From positions 1 through 19,834 of the forward strand of contig NZ_JXTE01000102.1 in the NCBI RefSeq assembly GCF_000972385.1: a stretch of 19,834 bases of DNA, given 5' to 3'. Below are positions 14,142 to 19,834 of this stretch, piece after piece (position 1 is the first letter of the stretch; each line of letters begins with the position of its first letter). The DNA comes from Streptomyces sp. WM6386 (GTDB lineage: Bacteria > Actinomycetota > Actinomycetes > Streptomycetales > Streptomycetaceae). The translations under genes were made by a program, and so were the position numbers. The notes beneath the pieces are model-generated. The model searched no databases. It was not told where the DNA came from and was given only the letters and a program-made list of their open reading frames with translations.

Positions 14142-14615
14142 TCAGAGCGCCGACGGGGAGCCGACGCTGTTCTTCAGCGCCAGCACCAGTTGGGGACTGA
14201 GCGCGCTGCCCGCCCGATTGGCGAACAGCGTCATCTCGTAGGCGATGTTGCCCAGCTTGGCCTCCTTGTCGGTGACCACGCCGAGGACGGCGCCGCTGCC
14301 GATGGCGGAGACCAGGACGTGGCCGCCCTCCAGGTCGATGATGACCTTGTTGAGGCCGCCCAGGCCGTAGTTGCCGGACGCGCCGGCGGCCAGGCTGGTG
14401 ATGCCGGACACGATCGCCGCGAGGCGCTCGGAGTCGGCGTGCTCACGCAGTTCCGAGACCGCGATGAGCAGTCCGTCCGAGGAGACGGCGATGGCGTCCA
14501 CGACGCCCGCGGTCTCGGTGGCGAAACGATTCAACAGCCAGGTGAAGTCGGCTGCCGCGGCCTTCAGCTCGGCCGGTGTGTTTCCCGTCGGAGTATCACC
14601 TGTCGATGTACTCAC
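14142..14615 (-). CDS. cvnB: Conservon roadblock/LC7 protein CvnB (conservon 1)
   Basis: 157 residues. Roadblock/LC7 fold: helix DFTWLLNRFATETAGV, strand pair AIAVSSDGLLIAVS, helix DSERLAAIVSGITSLAAG, then VIIDLEGGHVLVSAIGSGAVLGVVT. Roadblock proteins act as regulators of small GTPases (as with MglB for MglA), so CvnB is the expected regulator of CvnD. GTG 14615 overlaps the cvnA stop by 4 nt. The first 18 residues are Thr/Gly-rich and probably disordered. Confidence 0.92.
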   Translation of the reverse strand: MSTSTGDTPTGNTPAELKAAAADFTWLLNRFATETAGVVDAIAVSSDGLLIAVSELREHADSERLAAIVSGITSLAAGASGNYGLGGLNKVIIDLEGGHVLVSAIGSGAVLGVVTDKEAKLGNIAYEMTLFANRAGSALSPQLVLALKNSVGSPSAL

Positions 14616-16999
14616 TGCTCCGCTCCTTCCGGGAGGTGGTTCTGGTGGTGCTTGCGGGGGGTCTGGTGCGGTTCCGTGTCGCTGTCGCGATGGGCGCGTT
14701 CCACCGCGGCCTCGAACTCCTCGAGGGCGCTGCGGACGGCCTCCGCGTCGGCGGGGCGGGGTGCCTGGCGGGTGCTCGCGGGGGCGGCGTCGGCCGTGGT
14801 GCGCAGGGTGGCTCCGCGGACACGGCGGCGCAGGGGGCGGGCAGTGCCGGGGGCGTCGTCGGCGGGTGCCGGTTCCTCGGCGCGGGCCTTGGGGATGAAG
14901 GGCAGGCCGTCCGCAGCGGCCGGGTCCTCCTCGCGGCGTACCCGGCGGGGCAGGGGCCCGTCATGGTCGTCGGCGGGGACCGGCGGCCGGGGGCCCGAGT
15001 CGTCCGTGGCCGCCGCCGGTGTGGTCGGTGCCGCCGGCTGCACCGCGGCCGCCGTCAGCAGCAGCGACTGCGGGAGGGTCACCTCGGCCGTGACACCGCC
15101 GCCCGGGGTACGGGACAGGGCTACGTCGATGTCCCAGCGGCGCGCCAGCGAGCCGACCACGAAGAGGCCGAGCACCTTCGAGGGCACCAGGTCGAGACGT
15201 TCACGGCGGACGATACGGGCGTTCTCCTCGTCGAGCCGCTCGGGGTCCATGCCCAGGCCGTGGTCGGCGACCACGACCGCCGCGCCCTCGGCAGAGTTCT
15301 GCACGAACACCTCGACGGGGCTGTCCGCGGGCGAGAACGACACGGCGTTCTCCACGAGTTCGGCCACCATCAGGGTCAGGTCGGCGATGATGTCGGGCGC
15401 CACCGCGACCTCGGTCCGCGCGAGCAGCTGGACCCGCTGGAAGCCCTCGATCTGGCCGAGCGCGGCCCGTACGACATTGGTCAGCGCGATCGGCCCGGCG
15501 TCCAGGACGGTCTCGCGGATGCCGGCGAGCAGCATCAGACTGTCGGCGTTGCGGCGCAGGCGGACGGCGATGTGGTCGATGCTGTAGAGGCGTTCGAGGA
15601 GCTCGGGGTCGGTCTCACCGCGCTCCACCGCGTCGATCAGGGCCAGCTGCCGGGTGGTCAGGTTGCTGACCCGGCGGCCGACGTTGCCGAACATCTCGGC
15701 GACGTTGCGGCGGCTGAGCACCTGACGCTCCAGGAGCGCGACCGCGGTGGTCTGCACATGGTTGAAGGCCTCGGCGAGATCGCCGATCTCGTCGCGTGCC
15801 GTGGCCGGCATCGCCCGCAGCTGCGCCGGACGGTCGTCCTCGGCGTCGTCGTCGGCCACCCGGGCGAGCTCGCGCTCGGCGTCCTCGGCGACCTGCTGCG
15901 CGGCGTGGGTCAGGGCCTGGACCGGGCGGACCACGGAGCGGCGTACGACCACCGAGAACGCGAGCCAGATGACGAAGCCGAGCAGGGCGAGGCCCAGCAG
16001 CAGGACGGCGTTGCGCAGGGCTTCGTCGGAGGCGCGGTCGGCGCGGTCGGCGATCTGGTCGATCAGCGCGGTGGTGATCCCCAGCCGGATCGCGGCCTGC
16101 TTGCGGTAGGAGGGGTACGCGTCGAGCGCCGTCCCGAACATCCGGCGGATCTCGGCGGGGGAGTCGGCCTGCAGGGAGCTGGGGTCGATCTGGAGCTCGG
16201 CGAACTGCCGGTTGATCGCGGCCTGCGGGCCGTTGTGCTCGATCCCGGCGAGCTGCTCCGTCTGCTCCTCGGTGGCGAACCGCGCGAACCGGTCGGCCTG
16301 GTGGGTGTACTCGTCGTAGGAGCCGATCGCGCCGATGAACTCGATGAGCGCGTTCGAGTCACCGGTCGTCGCGGAGAACACACCGGTCTCGAAGGCGCTG
16401 TGGGCGGCGTCGGCGCGCAGCAGGGAGTCGAGCAGGTTACCGGTGAAGGTGGTCGCCAGAGCCGTGTTGCGGTCCAGGCCGAGGCCGTCGATCAGGCCCT
16501 TGGCGGCACTGGCGTAGGCGGGGTCGATGTTGTCGGCGGGCAGATACGCCTGCTCGATGGTGTTGCGCAGGCTCTCCAGGCCCTCGATCTCCCGCAGGGC
16601 CCGGGCCTCGTCCGCGGGGAGCCGGTCGCCGAAGGCCTTGCGGACCTTCTTGACCTGGTTGTCCACCGACAACTGCGCCTTGCGGTACGGGACCTGGGAG
16701 GGGGTGCCGCCGTCGTTGGTGGCCTCGTGCCGCACGGAGAGCAGGATGGCCTGCTGGTGCTCGGCCTCCAGCCGGTCCACCAGCGTGGCGACCTCGGTGC
16801 TGGTGCGCACGAGCCGTGCCGCGTCGGCCGCCTCCGAGGACTGCTGGACCTGGTCGGTGATGAGATAGGCGAGCAGGACCGCGACCACCGTCAGCGGGAC
16901 GCCGACCAGCACGTTGAGCTTGTGCCGGAACGGCCGGCGATCGGCGAAGCCTCGTATGCCACCCGGGGCCGAAGGCGGAGCCGACTCGCTCGTGGACAC
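14612..16999 (-). CDS. cvnA: Conservon sensor CvnA, histidine-kinase-like (conservon 1)
   Basis: 795 residues from GTG 16999, chosen for AAGGAGG about 4 nt upstream; the frame is open to 17119. Membrane segments at about 29-48 and 330-352 enclose an extracellular nitrate/nitrite-sensor-type (NIT-like) helical domain of about 280 residues. Then come a HAMP-like region (353-425), a dimerisation region with YSIDHIAVRLRRNADSL (472-488), and a HATPase: N-box ELVENAVSFS (547-556), G1 box ADHGLGMD (578-585) and G2 TPGGG (631-635). Residues 650-795 are a Pro/Ala-rich tail, typical of CvnA. In conservons this is the membrane sensor anchoring CvnB-D. The ligand is unknown. It is divergent from the solute-binding protein gene. 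Confidence 0.92.
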   Translation of the reverse strand: MSTSESAPPSAPGGIRGFADRRPFRHKLNVLVGVPLTVVAVLLAYLITDQVQQSSEAADAARLVRTSTEVATLVDRLEAEHQQAILLSVRHEATNDGGTPSQVPYRKAQLSVDNQVKKVRKAFGDRLPADEARALREIEGLESLRNTIEQAYLPADNIDPAYASAAKGLIDGLGLDRNTALATTFTGNLLDSLLRADAAHSAFETGVFSATTGDSNALIEFIGAIGSYDEYTHQADRFARFATEEQTEQLAGIEHNGPQAAINRQFAELQIDPSSLQADSPAEIRRMFGTALDAYPSYRKQAAIRLGITTALIDQIADRADRASDEALRNAVLLLGLALLGFVIWLAFSVVVRRSVVRPVQALTHAAQQVAEDAERELARVADDDAEDDRPAQLRAMPATARDEIGDLAEAFNHVQTTAVALLERQVLSRRNVAEMFGNVGRRVSNLTTRQLALIDAVERGETDPELLERLYSIDHIAVRLRRNADSLMLLAGIRETVLDAGPIALTNVVRAALGQIEGFQRVQLLARTEVAVAPDIIADLTLMVAELVENAVSFSPADSPVEVFVQNSAEGAAVVVADHGLGMDPERLDEENARIVRRERLDLVPSKVLGLFVVGSLARRWDIDVALSRTPGGGVTAEVTLPQSLLLTAAAVQPAAPTTPAAATDDSGPRPPVPADDHDGPLPRRVRREEDPAAADGLPFIPKARAEEPAPADDAPGTARPLRRRVRGATLRTTADAAPASTRQAPRPADAEAVRSALEEFEAAVERAHRDSDTEPHQTPRKHHQNHLPEGAEQ

Positions 17000-17347
17000 C
17001 AGGCCTCCTTCATGGGGGATGACGGCGCGCGAAGACCTCACGTGACCGATTCTGATCGTGTCGGATGGTGATGAAATGCACCAATGGGGCACCGGCACGC
17101 CAGTGTGTCCGAACGCCAACGACCCGGAGACTACCGTCTCTTCGGAAGATCGATCATGCCACCCTGAGTCAAGAATCCGTTACAACGGGACGGCGCCGGG
17201 ATGACGGGACTTTGGCGCCTTTTCACAACCGGTCGCGCATTGACGCCAATTGGTGACCAGGGTGCACTTGACTGACCGAGAACTGGCTGGATTGGATCAG
17301 TGCCAGAGCTTGTTTCTCATCAGCCCACACAGTCCGGAACGGGAATC
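17000..17347. promoter_or_regulatory. Divergent intergenic region between cvnA and opuCC
   Basis: 348 nt without a convincing gene and with lower GC than its surroundings around 17040-17260. It must carry the promoters of both cvnA (minus) and the solute-binding gene (plus). On the plus strand two TTGAC boxes occur (17240-17245 and 17268-17273). On the minus strand TTGACT at 17172-17167 is a possible cvnA -35, but no good -10 follows at standard spacing. No RNA gene or riboswitch-like fold was evident. Confidence 0.5.
17268..17297 (+). promoter_or_regulatory. Candidate promoter of opuCC
   Basis: TTGACT (17268-17273) and TTGGAT (17292-17297) are spaced by 18 nt, a fair match to the vegetative (HrdB-like) streptomycete consensus. 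Transcription would begin near 17304, which lies after GTG 17300. This is one reason to prefer the GTG at 17348 as the start of the solute-binding protein. It also means the gene can be expressed independently of the transporter operon at 10016-12509. Confidence 0.45.
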
Positions 17348-18307
17348 GTGACTTCCAACGCCCCACGCAGCAGGTCCATCCGGAAGCATCCCGGCGTAGC
17401 CGCCGTCGCGCTCGCCGCCACCGCGGCCCTGCTGGCGGGATGCGGCTCGGACGACGCCTCCGACCCGCTCAAGGAGGACAAGGGGAGCGGCAGCGGCGAC
17501 ACCGTCGTCGTCGGCTCCAACAACTTCGCCGAGAGCATCCTCCTCGCCGACCTCTACGGCGAGGCCCTCAAGGCCAAGGGCATCAAGGTCAGCTACAAGC
17601 CCAACATCGGCAGCCGCGAGACCACATACGGCCTGCTGAAGAACGGCTCCATCACCGTCCTGCCCGAGTACAACGGCTCGCTGCTGTCCTACCTCGACCC
17701 CAAAGCCGAGCAGAAGACGGCCGAGGCGGTGAACGCCGCGGTGAAGACGAAGCTCGACAGCACGCTGACGCTGCTCGAGTCGTCGCCCGCCGAGGACAAG
17801 GACTCCGTCAGCGTCAACGCGGCGACCGCGAAGAAGTACAGCCTCACCGCGGAGTCCACACTCGCCGACCTCAAGGACGCCGCGCCCGAGCTGGTCATCG
17901 GCGGCTCGCCCGAGTTCCAGACCCGGCAGCAGGGCCTGCTCGGCCTGAAGTCCGTGTACGGCCTGGAGTTCAAGTCCTTCAAGGCGCTCGACGCGGGCGG
18001 CCCGCTGACCCAGGCGGCGCTGACGAAGAACACCGTGCAGGCCGCGGACATCTTCACCACCGACCCGACCATCACCAAGGAGAAGTTCGTCGTCCTGAAG
18101 GACCCGGAGAACCTCTTCGGCTTCGCGAACGTGACCCCGCTGGCCTACAAGTCCGGCCTCTCCCAGGAGGGCGTGGACGCGCTCAACGCGGTCTCCGCCA
18201 AGCTGGACACGGAGACGCTCCTGGACCTCGACTCCCAGGTGCAGCTCGACAACAAGGACCCGCTGGACGTCGCCCAGGCCTGGCTGAAGTCGGCCGGACT
18301 GTCCTGA
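17348..18307 (+). CDS. opuCC: Osmoprotectant ABC transporter solute-binding lipoprotein
   Basis: 319 residues. A lipoprotein signal is clear: positive N-terminus with RSRSIRKH, a hydrophobic run AAVALAATAALLAG and lipobox L-A-G-C with Cys32. The mature part reads VVVGSNNFAESILLADLYGEAL, LPEYNGSL, LVIGGSPEF and DIFTTDPTI, all typical of the OpuCC/ProX/OsmF type II periplasmic-binding fold for quaternary ammonium compounds. It should capture betaine, carnitine or choline outside the membrane for the permeases at 11149-12509. GTG 17348 gives a normal signal length; GTG 17300 is in frame but lies at or before the predicted transcription start. It is monocistronic, ending in the terminator at 18328-18364. 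Confidence 0.9.
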   Translation: MTSNAPRSRSIRKHPGVAAVALAATAALLAGCGSDDASDPLKEDKGSGSGDTVVVGSNNFAESILLADLYGEALKAKGIKVSYKPNIGSRETTYGLLKNGSITVLPEYNGSLLSYLDPKAEQKTAEAVNAAVKTKLDSTLTLLESSPAEDKDSVSVNAATAKKYSLTAESTLADLKDAAPELVIGGSPEFQTRQQGLLGLKSVYGLEFKSFKALDAGGPLTQAALTKNTVQAADIFTTDPTITKEKFVVLKDPENLFGFANVTPLAYKSGLSQEGVDALNAVSAKLDTETLLDLDSQVQLDNKDPLDVAQAWLKSAGLS

Positions 18308-18327
18308 CGCCCCACCACGGACGAACC

Positions 18328-18364
18328 GGCGCGGGTGCCCTCCGACACGGAGGGCACCCGCGCC
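18328..18364. terminator. Strong bidirectional terminator, 17-bp perfect stem
   Basis: A perfect 17-bp inverted repeat (18328-18344 and 18348-18364) encloses a 3-nt ACA loop. It lies 20 nt after the opuCC stop and 24 nt after the stop of cvnD of conservon 2 read from the other strand, so it can end both transcripts. No long U tract follows, as is common for streptomycete terminators. Confidence 0.9.
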
Positions 18365-18388
18365 GTCTGTCGGCGCAGTGTTAGCCCG

Positions 18389-18964
18389 CTACCGGACCGC
18401 GGTGGCGATCAACTGGTCGATGAGAGCGATCAGTACGTCCCGGGAGGACTCGCGGTCGCGGGCGTCGCAGAGCAGGACCTGGACATGGTCCGGCAGGGCG
18501 AGCGCGTCGCGGATCTCGTCGGGCGGGTAGGGATGGTCGCCGTGGAAGCCGTTGACGCCGACGACGAACGGGATGCCCCGGCGTTCGAAGAAGTCGATCG
18601 CGGCGAAGCTGGACTCGGGGCGGCGGACGTCGACGAGGACGACGGCCCCCAGGGCGCCCAGGGCCAGGTCGTTCCACATGAACCAGAACCGCTGCTGGCC
18701 GGGGGTCCCGAAGAGATAGAGGATCAGATCCCGGCTGATGGTGATGCGGCCGAAGTCCAGGGCCACGGTGGTGGACTTCTTCTCCTCGATGCCGTTCAGG
18801 TCGTCGATTCCCAGGCCCGCCGCGGTCAGTGACTCCTCGGTGCGCAGCGGGGCGATCTCGCTGACCGAGCCGACCATGGTGGTCTTGCCGACGCCGAACC
18901 CTCCGGCGATCAGGATCTTGACCGTGTCGGGTGCCGGCCGGGCGATGGTGTCAGAGTCGGCCAA
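18389..18964 (-). CDS. cvnD: Conservon GTPase CvnD (conservon 2)
   Basis: 191 residues. G1 P-loop GGFGVGKTT (21-29), switch region STTVALDFGR, modified G3 GTPGQ (86-90) and a degenerate G4 at VNGF (137-140). It is paralogous to the 13114-13716 GTPase but differs in the variable regions, for example QRFWFMWNDL against ERFGFMWDDI. The start is TTG 18964, preceded by GAGGGAC about 4 nt upstream. It overlaps cvnC by 14 nt, the same as in conservon 1. It is the last gene of its operon and ends at the shared terminator. Confidence 0.9.
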   Translation of the reverse strand: MADSDTIARPAPDTVKILIAGGFGVGKTTMVGSVSEIAPLRTEESLTAAGLGIDDLNGIEEKKSTTVALDFGRITISRDLILYLFGTPGQQRFWFMWNDLALGALGAVVLVDVRRPESSFAAIDFFERRGIPFVVGVNGFHGDHPYPPDEIRDALALPDHVQVLLCDARDRESSRDVLIALIDQLIATAVR

Positions 18965-19307
18965 GACCGTCCCTCACTTTCTGCAGCAGGTCCCGGTCGA
19001 CGCCGGCGGCGACCGGATGCGGCGGGCGGACCGTGATGCGGCCCGCTTCCAGCAGGTCGCAGAGCATGATGACGATCACGCTCATCGGAAGGTCGAGCAG
19101 AGCGGCGAGTTCCGCGACGGCGATCGGCTCGGCACACCGGCGCAGGATGCGCTGATGCTCCGGCTGAGGGCGGGGGGCCCGGGCCGGCGGCGGGTCCACC
19201 GCGGTCACCGTCGAGATGAGGGTGAAGTCGGCGCGGCTGGGGCGGGTACGTCCGCCGGTCAGGGCGAACGGCCGTACGAGACGGCCCGCCGTGTCGCCTC
19301 CGCTCAC
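18951..19307 (-). CDS. cvnC: Conservon DUF742 protein CvnC (conservon 2)
   Basis: 118 residues, DUF742 type: N-terminal LVRPFALTGGRTRPSR, central PQPEHQRILRRCAEPIAVAELAALLDL, then VIVIMLCDLLEAGRITVRPP. It is about 20 residues shorter than the copy in conservon 1, mostly at the C-terminus. GTG 19307; only 1 nt separates it from the cvnB stop. Expected to act with the GTPase and roadblock partners. Confidence 0.9.
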   Translation of the reverse strand: MSGGDTAGRLVRPFALTGGRTRPSRADFTLISTVTAVDPPPARAPRPQPEHQRILRRCAEPIAVAELAALLDLPMSVIVIMLCDLLEAGRITVRPPHPVAAGVDRDLLQKVRDGLGRL

Positions 19308-19308
19308 C

Positions 19309-19740
19309 TCACGCGCCGGAGTCGGCGGTGGGGCCGACGCCTGCCCGCGGTGCGGCGCTGAGGTGCTCGCCGATCTTCTTCACCAGCATGTTCATCTGGT
19401 ACGCGACCACACCGACGTCGGCGCCCTGGTTGGTGAGGACGACGAGGTGCGCGCCGGGGCCGGCGGAGGTGAGGATCAGATAGCTGTGCGCCATCTCGAT
19501 CAGCGCCTGCCGCACCGGGCCACCGCGGAAGTCCATGCTGACGCCCTTGCTGAGACTCATGAGCCCTGACGCGGTCGCGGCCAGCCGCTCGGCGTCATCA
19601 CGCAGGAACCCGGTCGACTTGCTGACGACCAGCCCGTCCTCGGACAGCACGACGGCATGGTTCACCTCGGCGACCCGCTCCACGAGTCCGGTCAGCAGCT
19701 GGTCGAGCTGGGTGTGGGTGGCGGGGGTGGGGCGTGTCAT
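19309..19740 (-). CDS. cvnB: Conservon roadblock/LC7 protein CvnB (conservon 2)
   Basis: 143 residues. Roadblock/LC7 pattern: QLDQLLTGLVERV helix, AVVLSEDGLVVSKS strands, DAERLAATASGLMSLSKG helix, then YLILTSAGPGAHLVVLTNQG and VAYQMNMLVKKIGEHL. ATG 19740 has AAGGA 8 nt upstream. It overlaps the presumed end of cvnA by 4 nt (ATGA). Compared with conservon 1 it lacks the Thr/Gly-rich N-terminal extension. Confidence 0.92.
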   Translation of the reverse strand: MTRPTPATHTQLDQLLTGLVERVAEVNHAVVLSEDGLVVSKSTGFLRDDAERLAATASGLMSLSKGVSMDFRGGPVRQALIEMAHSYLILTSAGPGAHLVVLTNQGADVGVVAYQMNMLVKKIGEHLSAAPRAGVGPTADSGA

Positions 19741-19834
19741 GAGGGCGTCCTTCGTCGGCGGGCGGCGGCGGGGGGTGGGAGAGGCGGCGGTCGGAGAGAG
19801 GGGCGGGGTGAGGGCGGCGGTCGAGGTGTGACGG
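19737..19834 (-). CDS. cvnA: 3' end of conservon sensor CvnA (conservon 2), partial
   Basis: The minus-strand frame is open from the right edge and ends at TGA 19739-19737, overlapping the cvnB ATG by 4 nt as in conservon 1. The 31 visible residues are Pro/Arg-rich and end in RRRRTPS, like the low-complexity tails of CvnA proteins. No domain is visible, so the call rests on gene order and the overlap. The rest of the gene lies outside the window. Confidence 0.55.
   Translation of the reverse strand, partial: VTPRPPPSPRPSLRPPPLPPPAAARRRRTPS

Noticed and set aside
14576..17071. 831-codon open frame on the plus strand
   Set aside because: Antisense to cvnA, which has membrane segments and HATPase motifs in the correct order; the plus frame has none.
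17300..17347. Upstream GTG start of the solute-binding protein at 17300
   Set aside because: It would give an overlong signal region, has no ribosome site, and lies at or before the predicted transcription start.
1..19834. CRISPR arrays, insertion sequences, integrases, tRNA or rRNA genes
   Set aside because: No regularly spaced direct repeats, transposase or integrase motifs, or tRNA/rRNA-like sequences were seen on either strand.

Overview
The window is chromosomal DNA from a high-GC actinomycete, almost certainly Streptomyces or a close relative. GC is very high, GTG and TTG starts are common, neighbouring genes overlap by 4 nt (GTGA or ATGA), TTA codons are almost absent, and there are two conservons (the cvnABCD gene sets typical of streptomycetes). 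No rRNA, tRNA, CRISPR array, transposase or integrase was seen.

Left half (1-9806, all on the minus strand; read right to left): an accessory RiPP/conflict-type island. In transcription order it holds a possible small ORF, a 360-residue Ala-rich helical (TPR-like) protein, a 68-residue precursor peptide with a His-Glu-Asp tail, its radical SAM/SPASM maturase, an AT-rich spacer, a 995-residue TIR/NB-ARC/TPR protein of the FxsT type, a second precursor with a Tyr-Glu-Asp tail, a second FxsB-like maturase, a CU044_2847/Trypco1-like protein, a ChlI/MoxR-type AAA+ ATPase, and a degenerate AAA+ ChlD-like protein that runs off the left edge. The two precursor/maturase pairs are paralogous. By analogy with known three-residue cyclophane (triceptide) pathways they should make crosslinked peptides, one at a Y-x-D motif and one at an H-x-D motif. 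The only in-frame TTA (bldA-type) codons I found by eye in the window are in the two maturases and the 360-residue protein.

Middle (10016-13066): an osmoprotectant (glycine betaine/carnitine/choline, OpuC-type) ABC transporter operon on the plus strand, ATPase then two permeases, each start overlapping the previous stop by 4 nt. It converges on a minus-strand RidA-like gene across a GC-rich hairpin region that resembles a common streptomycete intergenic repeat.

Right half (13114-19834): conservon 1 (cvnA-cvnB-cvnC-cvnD, minus strand: nitrate-sensor-type histidine-kinase-like membrane protein, roadblock protein, DUF742 protein, small GTPase). Next comes the OpuC-type solute-binding lipoprotein on the plus strand, about 4.8 kb away from its presumed transporter genes. 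It ends in a strong bidirectional terminator. Conservon 2 (minus strand: cvnD, cvnC, cvnB and the 3' end of cvnA) runs off the right edge. The two conservons flank the solute-binding protein gene.

All functions are inferred from motifs and family resemblance read by eye. No database search was possible.
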